64,000 bases of DNA from Codonopsis lanceolata (GCA_013146195.2 CM028377.1:4750239-4814238); one strand, 5' to 3'; positions 1 to 10,755 are shown, counted from the first letter of the stretch. The notes: a model not told the origin generated them from the letters alone. Numbers and translations are program-made.

Positions 1-479
1 CGATCGATTTGCACTACTTTCCCGTATCAACCGGCCAGTATTATCTCTGCCTTTCCAAATTCGGGCCAGGTTTCTGAGGAAAATGGGGTTTTGGAGGTAT
101 CAGAAGGCTGGCTGGAGGCTGTCTGGGCTTGGAGTATAGCGTGCCTTTTTATTAGTATTTTATTATCATTTATTTGTTCCCTACAATTGACCGGATAAGC
201 ACCTGCTTTATTTTGACAGTCTCAGGACTTTTCCTGGAACAGTGGATTCTTTCTCCAGAGTATAGGACCAACGTATTCCACCTGCCTTTCGACTTCCCAG
301 GACTGGACTGGTCCCAGGCGAATGACCTATATTCTTTCCAGGATCCACCATCCGAAATGGTCTAGGTCGAGCATCTGAGAATTATAAGTCAGCCCCTGTT
401 TATTATTTATATTTATATATATATTTTTTGTGCACACTTATTGTATATATATATTTGAACTTGCGCATCATATTTTTTT

Positions 480-484
<5 letters not shown>

Positions 485-530
<46 letters not shown>
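485..530. repeat. (TA)n microsatellite in the leader of element C
   Basis: Uninterrupted TA dinucleotides followed by a poly-T run. The equivalent leader position in element B (45482-45527) also carries (AT)n, so the tract is an inherited feature of the family. Confidence 0.9.
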
Positions 531-537
<7 letters not shown>

Positions 538-1381
538 TTTTGATAATAATTTTTTTTTGACATATGCACATATATATATTTTTTTGACAGGGCACCCACA
601 ATTCAAAGATGCAAAAACCGGCCGGTCTGTGAAGTGTCATGAAAAACTATATGCATTCTAACGTTGGCTTATGCAGGGGGTAGGCTGACCATGGTGTAGG
701 GTAACAGTTCGGAATATATCTATATGTGTGCACGTGTGTGCGGTATCTAAAAAGCAGTAAAGTCTTTATTTATTTACAGATATGTGAACAGAAAAATAAA
801 GCATATATGGCCTGTCTTGCTGTTATGTGTGGATTTTCTCGGCTTTTTATTTTTGAGCGCAAGCAAGCAAGCACACTATTTTAAGAAATAGAAAGAAAAG
901 TGGGGAAACTATCTATCCCTATTAATTACAAATTTTGATCATATGTCCCCAAAATAAAATGACAGAATGAATGCAGATATATATAAATGTACAGAATAAA
1001 ATGAAAAAGAAAATAAACTAAAAGAAATAATATAGAGCCAGAAGTAAAATAAAGCCCCGACTCTTTTGTTGTGCTGCCCGAATTTATTGTAACATATAAT
1101 ATATATATATATATATTTTTTTTGACTTTTCGAAAATTTTTTATATATATTTTTTGAAGTTTTTTTTATTTAATATTCTTAAACACACTTGTAACAGTTA
1201 TCGGAACGAAACTGCTGCAAGATGGAGGATCATATCCACAAATATAGACACGGATGTATAGGAACACTATATTCGAATGTGTAAATTAATATAACAAGCA
1301 TACTGCAGCCAGAAACAAATAAAAACAAAAAAAATTTTATTTTATGAGTCTAGCCCTCCATTTTATTTAAAATAAAACAAC

Positions 1382-1399
1382 TCCCCAGTAGAGTCACCA
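1382..1399 (-). promoter_or_regulatory. Primer-binding site of element C
   Basis: On the minus strand, TGGTGACTCTACTGGGG follows the LTR end (..CTGACA) after a single G. A TGG start immediately inside a 5' LTR is the expected form for annealing to a tRNA 3' CCA end. I cannot name the tRNA without a tRNA set. The same TGGTGACTC core sits beside the LTR at 53072-54385. Confidence 0.6.
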
Positions 1400-2889
1400 C
1401 TGTCAGGTTCCCGAGATGTGCTCCCGCGCCCCGCGCGCCCTTGGATAGGGGTGCGCGTACGTGCGGATGCGGGACACCACTGCTCTCGTTCCACCCTCCC
1501 TTGTTTAGGGGAAGGCGAAATCAAAAGTGCGAGAGGAGTGCTGTCTATGTTAGCACGTTGGAATGTGCCTCGGTTGCCTTTAGTGGATTTTGTATCCAAT
1601 ATGGGAACTTATGGTTTCCCGCATCAAGTTATCCCTTTTTTAGGGGATACCAGGATATGAGAATGCATTACCCTTTCATTCCCATTTTCCTTTTTTTAGG
1701 GAAAAACGGAAAAGTGCAAAAAAGGATATTGCGACGCCTCCACTATGGATTTTATTAAAAATAGCCTTATGGCCCGTTCAGATCACTATGGGAGCTTTGA
1801 GTTTCCCGCATCAAGTTATCCCTTTTTTAGGGGATACCAGGATATGAGAATGCATCACCCTTCCATTCCCATTTCTCCCTTTTTTAGGGGAGAACGGGAA
1901 AGTGCAAAGAAGGAATGTTGCGAGGCCCCACTGGATCTAAAAGTTTTTAGAGTCGCCATATTTATTTTAAGGCAAATAAAGCAAAACCAAAGAAAAGAAA
2001 AATAAATTAGAGAAAAAGAAAACGGGTTCGGAGGCTAAGTTACGAGTTGGGAAGGTGCTAGGTACCCAACTCACCCCTTCGGTCTCAAAAATGGTTTTTG
2101 GCTGAAGCATGCTTATTGTTATATTTATTTAGCAAATAAATAAAGTATTAAAAGACGGGAAATTAAAACAAATACATCCGTGGCTACATTATTTACGGAC
2201 TTGCAGCCATTTTCTTACAATAATTACAGACATATTTAAGAATATTTGGCCATTATAACGGCTCTTTTACATAGTATTTCCTATTCTAATCCGGGCAGCA
2301 CAATGGCTTATATTGACTACATTGTGCCGGATTTAAAGAACAACTTTTTTAAAAAAATAATAAAAAGACGGAAAAGTAAATAAATAAAATAAACAACGCC
2401 CTTAAAGGCTTTACCTTTTAGAGCGGTGGTGTGCTCGTTCTGTCCTTCAGGGAGAGGGAGTCTTTTTTGTTGTTTGTTGTGTGGTTGTTGTTTTGATTTG
2501 GGCAGAGTGACTGCTTATTTATGAGACTTTGGGCTTGTCAACTCAGGCAGAGTGACAGCTTAATTTGGGTAGGTTTTGGCCTTTTTGGTTGGGCGGAACC
2601 ACGGCTTAGTTTTGACTTTTCGGCTCGTTACTCGGGCGGAGTAGCGGACTTACTGGGATTTTTGGGCCGGGGAAGTGAGGTGGATACCTAACAACTAGGC
2701 TAGGGATCACTTATAACCTATGGGTTTTTATTTTGGCGGAGTTTGGACGGGGTTTGGAGATTTTAGGGGCTTCCACTCACCTATCTCGCACCTCTCGTAC
2801 TAATAGTATCGAAGGAAACGAAGGAACAGAGCTTCGTTGCGATTCTTGATCGCGGAAAATGAACACTGAAATGAGGAGGCAGAGGCTTC

Positions 2890-2897
2890 TATTTATA
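2890..2897 (-). promoter_or_regulatory. TATA box of LTR1
   Basis: TATAAATA on the minus strand, preceded by CAC and followed by GAAGCC. The same box in the same context occurs in LTR2 and LTR3, which fixes the transcription direction of the family as leftward here. Confidence 0.7.
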
Positions 2898-3013
2898 GTG
2901 AGAATTTGGGACTCGGCTGGAATTTCTGAATTTGTTCATTCTGCATCAGTGACTTGTACCTTGAGCATCAAGCCTTGTACCTTTTCAATCTGAGAGAGAG
3001 CTACAGTGAGGAG

Positions 3014-3051
3014 TTTGGTGCGGCCAAGGCAACCCTTGGTGCGGCACCAAG
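3014..3051. repeat. U3 palindromic 21-bp-period motif, two units
   Basis: CTTGGTGCGGCACCAAG at 3035-3051 is a perfect 8+1+8 palindrome. A related, imperfect unit starts 21 bp earlier at 3014. LTR2 and LTR3 carry three units at the same spacing. Confidence 0.75.
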
Positions 3052-3225
3052 CACACTATTCAACATTCATTTTTTGCACTTTCACCCCCTGCAGTTCACA
3101 GTTTCGCGCATCCTGCTTTTCTTTTCGCATTTTTGACTCCTGTAACTTGACATTTGTTAAGTTTTAACAGTTCTTGATATTTTATGTCAGTCACATACCA
3201 GGGGTACGAAATTGGGGTGTCTACA

Positions 3226-4557
3226 CCAAGTCCAACCCTTTGTGGTCAGGAAGAAAGTCACGCCGGCATACTGCTTCAAAATTAATGCGGCCCCTGAAGC
3301 AGATCACGAGCCCTGGTATGCTGACATCCAAAATCTGCTTCAGAAAGAAATCTACCCTTGTGGCCTAGACAAAAGAGGGAGAATCTCCCTGCGAAGATGG
3401 GCATTGCAATTGGTATTCAGCGGTGGCAGCTTATATAAAAGGCACTACCAAGGCCTGAATCTTTTATGCGTCGATCAGGCCAAAGCAGAGCAAATTATGG
3501 ACCAACTTCACGGTGGTGCCTGCGGACCTCACATGAACGGTCATATGCTATCCAAGAAAGTCATCCGGCAGGGGTACTATTGGAGCTCGCTTGAAATCGA
3601 CTGTATTCGGTGGGTGCGACATTGCGACAAGTGACAACGTTTTGCAAATCTACAGCACGTGCCCCCGCACATCCTATACAACTCCACAGCCCCCTGGCCC
3701 TTCTCAACATGGGGAATCGACGTCATAGGCCAAATTCACCCGAAGGGATCCAATGGCCATGAATACGTCCTGGTAGCCGTCGATTACTTTACAAAGTGGG
3801 TGGAAGCCTCTTCCTACAAGATCCTAAATGCCCGAAAGGTGTCCGAATTTATCCCGGCCAATATCATATACCGCTATGGGGTACCTTTCAAGATAATCTC
3901 CGACAATGGCACGCACTTTGAAGGGGACGTGAATCGTCTGCTGGATGAATTCAAGATCCAAATACACAAATCCTCCCCCTACCGGCCACAAGCCAATGGT
4001 GCCGTTGAAGCAGCCAACAAGACACTGGAAAACATTATCAGAAAAATGGCTCACACAGGAAGAGACTGGCCAGAAAAGTTGCCACTAGCCCTCTAGGCTA
4101 TCGCACCTCAGTTCGTACACCCACCGGGGCTACCCCCTATTCTCTAGCATACGGCATGGAGGCAGTGTTGCCTGTTGAAGTTGAAGTACCATCATTAAGA
4201 GTAATGATGGAATCCGACATAGCAGAGGTTGACTGGATCAAAGGGCGATTTGAAGAATTAGCCCTGATCGATGAACGGCGTTTACTAGCTCTAGAGCACA
4301 CTCGAGCCTATCAAAGGCGCATAGCCCGGGCATTCAACAAAAAAGTCAAAGGTTGCAACATCCAGGTCGGAGATCTTGTACTTCGAGAAAAGCCCCCTAG
4401 TTATGTTGACACTAGGGGAAAGTGGAAATCTCCATGGATGGGACCGTACATTGTCAAAGAGATCCGGTCAGGAGGTGCCGTACTCCTCACAAACCAGGAA
4501 GGAGAGGACCTTGTTCAGCCCTTCAACCTTGACAATCTCAAAAGGTACTATGCTTGA
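3226..4557 (+). pseudogene. Integrase region of Tat/Ogre-type pol (element P), broken
   Basis: The segment starts abruptly at the edge of LTR1 inside the RNase H-integrase spacer. The HHCC zinc-binding region follows (HGGACGPH...DCIRWVRHC at about 3515-3630); its last Cys codon reads as TGA (3632-3634). The catalytic core has Asp in WGIDVIG (about 3713), Asp in ISDNGTHFEG (about 3898) and Glu in NGAVEAANK (about 4005). A frameshift near 4093 follows. The C-terminal domain (4097-4557) ends in a GPYIVKEIRSG...NLKRYYA-type tail. Ty3/gypsy Tat integrases insert element cDNA in the nucleus. One stop and one frameshift make it non-functional as read. The rest of pol is missing. Confidence 0.85.
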
Positions 4558-4593
4558 GCCAATCTATCCGACAAAAGTGCTTCTCTCTCTCCA

Positions 4594-4722
4594 GCTCGCT
4601 AGGTTGAAAACCCGAAAGGGCGGCCTAGGCAAAAGTTAGAGCGAAAAAAAAACAATAAAAAGGAGAAATAAGGGCTCGGTAGGCTGAAAACCCGAAAGGG
4701 CGGCCTAGGCAAAAGTTAGAGC
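4594..4722 (+). repeat. Two tandem stem-loop repeats (CCC-GAAA-GGG) just after integrase
   Basis: Two copies with an 80-bp period. Each can fold as an outer 7-8 bp stem (CTAGGTTG with CGGCCTAG; in copy 2 TAGGCTG with CGGCCTA), an A-rich bulge, and an inner CCC/GGG stem closed by a GAAA tetraloop of the GNRA class. GTTAGAGC follows each copy. The same pair occurs after the pol remnant of elements A (13823-13957) and B (41914-42053). The folding is my own pairing by eye. Confidence 0.8.
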
Positions 4723-5137
4723 ATTAAAAAAATGGAAAATCAGGAGAAAAAGGGGAGGGAAGGCATTCTTTGAATCCTCGGCATTCTATCTCCAGTCTTC
4801 AGCATGCAACAAGCTCAACTGACAAAAGAAAGAGAAAAACCACAACGGAAGCTCACATTAAAACATTAAAATATAATATTACAGGGTCCTAAGGTGAAAC
4901 TTAGGAATTTTTATTAAGACATTTATATTATACATAATGCCTGCACATATATATGCTTCTGCCCATATCCCCACTTGTTTCCCCCCAGATATTCCTTCAC
5001 TTTAGCAGCTCAGCCCCGGAGTGGTCTATCAATGCCTGCGGCGTCCACCCAGCGGGGCCCATATTCCCCTTGTGCGAGGCGCAGAGGAACCTCTATTCTC
5101 ATCAGAAGGAGACCCGCCAGAAGAATCTCTTTCATTA
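4723..5137 (+). other. 3' noncoding region of element P between the hairpins and the antisense ORF
   Basis: AT-rich, without a supported ORF. About 4790-5090 is homologous to element A 13430-13730 read in reverse, including a GGTCCTAAGGTG-like stretch and a CCCCGGAG block. This shows that P and A/B belong to one family and diverge only after about 5100, where P carries antisense genes and A/B carry a short sense ORF. Confidence 0.7.
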
Positions 5138-6788
5138 TCACCAACGCTCCATTCTCCTAGACAGTCGTGTTGCTAGGACCGGCCCCATTATCTCTAAAGC
5201 CGGTGCCCCATCCGGCTGAGGGAGGGGACCTCTTCGGTTCCGGGGATTGTGTTGTTGACTGCCATCATCAGGCCTCACAGCAGTGCCCCATCCAGTTTGA
5301 GGGGGAGGGACAGCCTCCTCCGGCTCCCAAGGGTTGTGTTGCCGGCTCGCATTACTGAGCCGAGGGACCTCATAATCAGCATACCTGAAACTAGTGCCCC
5401 ATTCAGTTTGAGGGGGAGGAACAGCCTCCTCCGGTTCCCAATTACTTGGACCAACTTCATTTGGTCCAGGAGCCACCAGGGTGCCAAGATGGTGTACCCG
5501 CCTAAAATCTTCCTGCAAGGTCTGAGGAATGACCAGACCCGAGCTGTCAATCTCTTCGCCTATCTCCATAAGGCGAGCATCTATACCTGTAGCGACATGA
5601 CGGCCGAACAAGTTTCTCAGTCTTCACCGAATCTCACGAGAAGACCCCTCTGCAGTCACCATTATCCAAGCCAAGTACTCGTGGGACAAAAGCATATAAT
5701 CAGAAAACAAATAGGCCACCTGAAGCCTATCAAAGTCAAGCCGCCACATCCTCTGGAAGTCAAAATCCAGAGTCCTGTTATTTTCCATCTCCAAGAACAC
5801 AGGGCGAGTCGTGTCCGGGATGATCTGTTCCCGCCCAAACTGACGCAATATTCTATCAGCCCTGTAAAAAGAGGTCCTCCTGATGCCCAACATAACAACT
5901 TGGGCATATCCAGCGGAATGCAAAATGAAGCGCCGAATTTCCCAGTGAGGAATCACCCAAGCTATATCCATAGAGCCTCTCCGAAAGAAGCTCTCGGTCC
6001 AGTCATAGTCAGAATAATTAATTTGGGGGAAACGGCCGCGAAAACCATAAAGCCCCGGATCATAAATCGCTCCGTAAGGTACAGGAGCCATCACCCACTG
6101 AAAGTGCTCTTCTAGCCACATGTGAATCAAAATGGGACTGCCGGTAGGAAAAAGTTCATCACCTCCGGCGAAAGCATCCAGACCAGCCAAAGTTTCTGCC
6201 AAGATTACCGGGACAATATTGGCCCGGCGATCACGTGCTGCGCAAAGCAAGATCAACAACTTCGCCGTCAATAAACACTGTTGGCCTACCGGCAAATATC
6301 TCCCTACCGAGCACGGGAAAAGAGAGGCGTCAGCAACCGCGCCTCGGATAATCTACATCATTCTCCACAGATTCGTAAAAGCCTGCAGGAAGAACAGTCA
6401 AGTCAAAGTTCACCCCGTTATAGAAGCCCGGGGTGGCAGCTCGAGTGGTGCGGAACAGTTCCCTAATCGCCATATAGGGACGCCTCCGAGGCGAAGGCAC
6501 GGCAATACGACGAGTGGCAGCTACCCCCAGCATTGCACAAAACTCCTCGAAAGCCGGGAACATCTCGTTCATCCCAAAATTGAAATGATGATCCTGAGGA
6601 GACCAGAACCTGGATGCCCCCCTTAACATGTCCCAGTTGATCACAACATTTCTCCAAGATAAAAGACACCTGAAGCTAAAAATGTGATCAAACCAGTCAC
6701 GTTCATCTGCTCAAAGGGCGAGAATCCAGAGGTCTAGGGCATTTTCGTAAATCTCTATTTCCAAAGGTGTGTGATAAGGTGCAGCCAT
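5138..6788 (-). pseudogene. Antisense ORF 2: DUF7745-like protein, nearly intact
   Basis: Encoded opposite to pol, downstream of integrase. ATG at 6788 (MAAPYHTPLEIEIYENAL) is reached from a pyrimidine-rich leader. The frame is interrupted by one TGA after 25 codons, continues through a FGMNEMFPAFEEFCAMLG block (about 6580-6530), shifts frame between 6330 and 6295, and runs through an AETLAGLDAF...GSPILIHMWLEEHF block. One further in-frame TGA lies at 5624-5626. The C-terminus is Pro/Gln-rich with WEPEEAVPPPQT-type repeats. The pattern (F.FG...P..EE, then ILAET, then LL..WL.EH) resembles plant DUF7745 proteins; this is recognised by eye. Function is unknown. Extra ORFs between pol and the 3' LTR, often antisense, are known for Tat-lineage elements. 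Confidence 0.65.
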
Positions 6789-6910
6789 TTGGGAAAAAGG
6801 AAAAGGTTTCTTTGATGAGGGGAAAGTAACTAAGGAAAGAAAGAAAGCTCGAAGAAGCATAGGAAGAAAGAAAGAAATTAGATTGTGAGGATTTACGATT
6901 GCCGGGCGTT

Positions 6911-6919
6911 CTTTTTATA
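6911..6919 (-). promoter_or_regulatory. TATA box for antisense ORF 2
   Basis: TATAAAAAG on the minus strand, about 120 bp before the ATG at 6788. Between them lies a CT-rich leader (TTTCTTTCTTTC type). The ORF therefore seems to have its own promoter, independent of the LTR of the element. Confidence 0.6.
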
Positions 6920-6985
6920 GGCGAAATCAAAAGAAATCGACAAACAAGGATGAATCAGTGGCTAGAAAAGTCTCCCAGGATAGCA

Positions 6986-7030
6986 AAATGGGCGCCACCC
7001 ATATGAAAATTGGGCATGGCACCCAATTTT
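6986..7030 (-). promoter_or_regulatory. Palindromic upstream element of antisense ORF 2
   Basis: AAAATTGGG (7006-7014) and CCCAATTTT (7022-7030) form a perfect 9-bp inverted repeat with a 7-nt spacer, next to a GGCGCC site. It lies about 90 bp upstream of the TATA box. GGTGGCGCCCATTTTGC (minus) resembles GGTGCCCATTTTGC in U3 of the LTR at 53072-54385, which suggests an LTR-derived promoter. Confidence 0.5.
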
Positions 7031-7526
7031 GATGTGTGCCATGCCTAGTTTGTCCAATAAATGCTTCATAAATCAGTTGGTGTTCTGGTTTCTGTCCAAA
7101 TCATCAATTGCTGCCTCGTCTGATCAGGGAAAGGTTTAGCAGGCTATAAAAGAAAAGGCTACAAATAAATAGATGGCTGCAATTATACTCCCTCGCACAG
7201 GAGGAGGCGGCTGCCTCTTCCCCTACCCGCAAATCACCAGAAAAGCCCCCTCAAAACCGAAGGTGTATTCTTTTTAAATTCATTTCTAAAATACAGCGTC
7301 CCAGTACCCTTAGGAGTTGATATAGCTTTATTTTCTGCATGTATTTGAATGTGCATTTTATTTTATCATATCATTTAAAATTATATTGCATCTCATAATT
7401 CATGTTTGTACAGATCTTAGCTACAAATAACAAAAAAAAAGAAGAAAAAGAAAAGCTAATATGTGCAGGAAAAAGAAGCTAATAGTCAAAAGGTGCTCTG
7501 CCTCTGCCAAAGCCACCTCCCCTGAC
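7031..7526. other. Noncoding spacer between the two antisense ORFs
   Basis: AT-rich sequence with no supported ORF. It contains the 3' flank of the PMD gene and the distal promoter region of the DUF7745 ORF. A second possible TATA (CTTTTATAG on the minus strand, near 7146) is weak. Confidence 0.5.
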
Positions 7527-9052
7527 TTAGGGACCCACCATGCCGTCAGGTCTTCGTATTCGTCCTCTGCTCTGGGCGCGACTCGATCCTGCGTCTGCGT
7601 CATCATTGTCATCATCTTTATGATGCCTGGTCTGCCGCATAGCGTCATTGCTCCAACAAGAAAAATCATCAACCAGCCGCTGATAAAGCTTGTTGATGCT
7701 GACAAATCCCTGCAACAGCCTCTTGTACGTGGACACTTTTACCTGAAAAGGCAAACAAAAAAAAAGAAGAAAAAAGAACATCAGTCAAAAAAAAAAAAAG
7801 AGAAAGAGGAAAAAGATGATGAATATACTGTGCGGGCATGATCAGGGACGCGATATTCCTCAGGAATCTCGACATCGGGAAGGACCTCCTCTATGAGCCT
7901 CTCGTCTCGCCGATATCGGAAAGTCGAAAAGGCATCATCAGGCATAGAGAACTCCGATTGCGCACCAAGAGTGGAATGAGAAGAACCGGCCCAACCACCA
8001 GCAACACATGCACGCCTCCCAATCACAGGAGGGGGAGGAGGAGGATGGAGCATCGTCCTCAGAAAATGCTCATATGATATGACCGGAAAATCACTGGCAG
8101 GCATCGCATATTTGGATAAATAAAGATACCGGTTTGGCATAAGCTCTGGGACGATTACGAACGGAGGAGGTGCAGGAGGTGCCACCGGAGGTATCGAAAC
8201 CAGAACATGTTGGCGGTTGACCCGCTCATCCATGTACAAAGAATCACACATGATCGATACCATCAAAATCCGGCAACGGCTCAATACCAAAGTAACCTCA
8301 TATGGCCCTATCAGATTCTGCCAAGGGACTAGGTGCACTGAGCCTGAGGTCGAGCTCTCCACTCTGTCACGCAGCCCCAATGACTCAATGAAATGGCCCT
8401 TGACATCCTTCTTTTTCCGATTTGCATTCACAAATTTGGCTAAATAAGGCGGTCCGTAAACGTCGCTGCGCAGTGCGCCCGGTACAAAGTCAATGACAGA
8501 ATAAGCCCACACCTGAAAAAAAAAAGGGAAGCAAAAGTCAGCAAATAAAAAAAAAAAAATGCTGACAGAATAAAAAGGGGGAAGAAAAATTATACCTCCC
8601 AAGCAGGGGTGAAACCGGTCATAACGTTTGAGTCATTCCGACTCAACCTGTCCATGGAGGCATAGAGCTCAGCCAGACCTGCCTGCCCCCAATCATAGTC
8701 TATCACATGATCCAGATCTCGAAGGCAGCCCAGCAAAGAAACCCTCAAGGAAGTGGAGGCATTGGCAAAAAGAGATGTTCCCAAAAAGAAAAATAAAAAT
8801 GTCCTGGCAACACGGGCCACAGCAACGCTATCCCCGGCATCAACCTGTCCGGCATTCTCTACAAGCCACTCCTTCACACTGCGAATAGTAACTTCATCCG
8901 CAGTCTTGTACGCAGGCGCAAACCCCAGAAGATCCTCCACCACGTCATGGTGCTCGCGGAGGGTGTAATCGGGTGCCAAGGTCAGCCCGATGCTGGTGGA
9001 TATGCCGGTGATGGCAGCAAAGTCACATGGGATCATGGTGATCTCTCCCCAG
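7527..9052 (-). CDS. Antisense ORF 1: plant mobile domain (PMD) protein, three exons, N-terminus lost
   Basis: Exon 1 runs 9052 to 8596, exon 2 from 8512 to 7829, exon 3 from 7742 to the TAA at 7529-7527. Introns of 83 bp (8513-8595) and 86 bp (7743-7828) have GT donors and T-rich tracts ending in CAG; both keep the frame. The protein starts inside the PMD motif (WGEITMIPCDFAAITGI), then FFFLGTSLFAN, YDWGQAGLAELYASMDRLSR, and after intron 1 VWAYSVIDF. A Pro-rich segment follows. The C-terminus is basic and Asp-rich. PMD proteins occur as host proteins (MAIN/MAIL family) and in plant transposons. Residues upstream of WGEIT are cut off at the LTR2 junction. Otherwise no stop or frameshift is seen, so it is a well-preserved partial gene. 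It lies opposite to integrase of the same element. Confidence 0.75.
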
Positions 9053-10573
9053 TGTGAGGTTCCCGGGGTGTGCCCGCGCGCCCCGCGCGCCCTTGGATAG
9101 GGTGCGCGTACGTGCGGATGCGGGACACCACTGCTCTCGTTCCACCCTCCCTTGTTTAGGGGAAGACGAAATCAAAAGTGCGAGAGGAGTGCTGTCTATA
9201 TTAGCACGTTGGAATGTGCCTCGGTTGCCACGAGTGGATTTTGTATCCAATATGGGGAATCGATGGTTTTCCATATCGTTATCCCTTGTTTAGGGATAAC
9301 AGGGATATGGGAATGCATTACCCTTCCATTCCCATTCTCCCCTTTTCTTTTCAGGGAAAAAAGAGAAGTGCAAGAAAGGATATTGCGACGCCCCCACTAT
9401 GGATTTATTGAAAATAGCCTTATGGCCCATTCAGATCACTATGGGAGCTATGGGTTTCCCACATCAAGTTATCCCTTGTTTAGGGATACTAGGATATGGG
9501 AATGCATCACCCTCCATTCCGTATCTCCCTTTTTAGGGAGAACAGGAAAGTGCAAAGAGGTGATGTTGCGAGGCCCCACTGGATCTGAAAGTTTTAGAGT
9601 CGCCATCTTTATTTAAGGCAAAAATAAAGAAAAACCAGAAAAGAAAACCAGAGCTTTTAAAAAGGCGGGTTCGGAGGCTAAGTTACAAGTTGGGAAGGTG
9701 CTAGGCACCCAACTCGCCCTTTCGGTCTCGAAAATGGTTTTTGGCTGAAGTATCCTTATTGTCACATTTATTTAGCAAATAAATAAGGTATTATAATGAC
9801 AAGCGAAATTTAAACAAATACATTCGTGGCCACATTATTTACGGACTCGCAGCCGTCTCCTTCCAATAATTACAAACATATTTAAGAATATTTGGCCATT
9901 ATAACGGCTCTTTTACATAGTATTTCCTATTCTAATCCGGGCAACACAACAGCTTATATGGGTTACATTGCGCCGGATTTAAATAATAACTTTTGAAAAT
10001 AAATGAAAGGCAGAAAATACAAAATAAATAAAACGGCGCTCTTAAAGGTATTACCTTTTAGAGCGGCGGTGTGCTCTTCGTCCCCGGGGGAGAGGGAGTC
10101 TTTTGTTGTTGTTGTTGTGTGTTGTTGTTTTGATTTGGGCAAAATGACTGCTTTATTTCTGAGGGTTTGGGCTTATCAACTCGGGCAGAGTGACAACTTA
10201 TATGTGGTAGTTTTGGTTTGTTTGGTTGGGCAGAATGACGGCTTAGTTTTTGTGGTTTTGGCCTTTTTGGTTGGGCGGAATAACGGCTTATTTAGGATGT
10301 TTTTCAGCTCGTTACTCGGGCAGAGTAACGACTTACTTTGGGATTTTTGGGCCGGGGAAGTGAGGTGGATACCTAATAACTAGGCTAGGGATTACTTATA
10401 ATCTATGGGTTTTTATTTTGGCAGAGTTTGGACGGGGTTTGGAGACTCTAGGGGCTTCCACTCACCTATCTCGCACCTCTCGTACTAATATTGACGGAAG
10501 AACGAAGCAGAGCTTCGCTGCGATTAAAAATCGTGGAGGAAATGAGCAGCTCAAATGAGAGGCCGGGGGTCTC

Positions 10574-10581
10574 TATTTATA
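10574..10581 (-). promoter_or_regulatory. TATA box of LTR2
   Basis: TATAAATA on the minus strand in the same context as LTR1 and LTR3. Confidence 0.7.
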
Positions 10582-10697
10582 GTAGAGGAGAGGGACACGC
10601 CGGGAATTGTTGAGTTTCTTCTCCGTGCATCAATGAGTTGTACTCTGTGCATTAGGACTTGTACCATTTCAATTCTGAGAGAGCGCACAGTAGAAGG

Positions 10698-10755
10698 CAT
10701 GGTGCGGCCAAGGAACCCTTGGTGCGGCACCAAGGGTATTTGGTGCGACACCATG
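10698..10755. repeat. U3 palindromic 21-bp-period array, three units
   Basis: Perfect unit CTTGGTGCGGCACCAAG at 10718-10734, with imperfect units about 20 bp before it and exactly 21 bp after it (10739). It lies about 120 bp upstream of the TATA box in the minus orientation. Confidence 0.75.

Larger units (their letters stand above)
1..3225 (-). mobile_element. Element C: 5' end of a Tat/Ogre-like LTR retrotransposon (leader + 5' LTR), truncated by the window edge
   Basis: Read on the minus strand, this is an LTR (3225 to 1401), a primer-binding site and about 1.4 kb of AT-rich leader. Positions 1-480 match the leader upstream of gag in element B (about 45090-45500), so the gag of C should lie left of the window. 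The leader has no coding ORF that I trust; it holds (TA)n and poly-T tracts. Direction is supported by a TATA box in the LTR on the minus strand (2890-2897) and by the PBS next to the 1401 end. I infer a partial insertion whose outer flank at 3226 is integrase sequence of an older element. Confidence 0.75.
1401..3225 (-). repeat. LTR1, 5' LTR of element C (about 1.8 kb)
   Basis: On the minus strand it begins TGTAGACACCCC and ends CCTGACA, a TG..CA form. It aligns over its length with LTR2 (9053-10928) and partly with LTR3 (16684-17898). U3 carries a 21-bp-period palindromic motif (3014-3051) and a TATA box (2890-2897). The part distal to the TATA box contains two direct copies, about 189 bp apart (near 1623 and 1812), of a block with TATCCC/GGGATA inverted arms. 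Short ORFs in the LTR are chance. Confidence 0.8.

Noticed and set aside
413..640. ORF of repeated Tyr-Ile
   Set aside because: Translation of a (TA)n microsatellite.
1401..3225. LTR1 as a solo LTR
   Set aside because: No matching 5-bp duplication on the two sides, and a PBS plus leader homologous to element B follows on the 1401 side, so it is a 5' LTR.
5249..6115. 288-codon plus-strand ORF
   Set aside because: It lies opposite to the DUF7745-like frame, which carries the family pattern, an upstream TATA box and a leader; the plus frame shows none.
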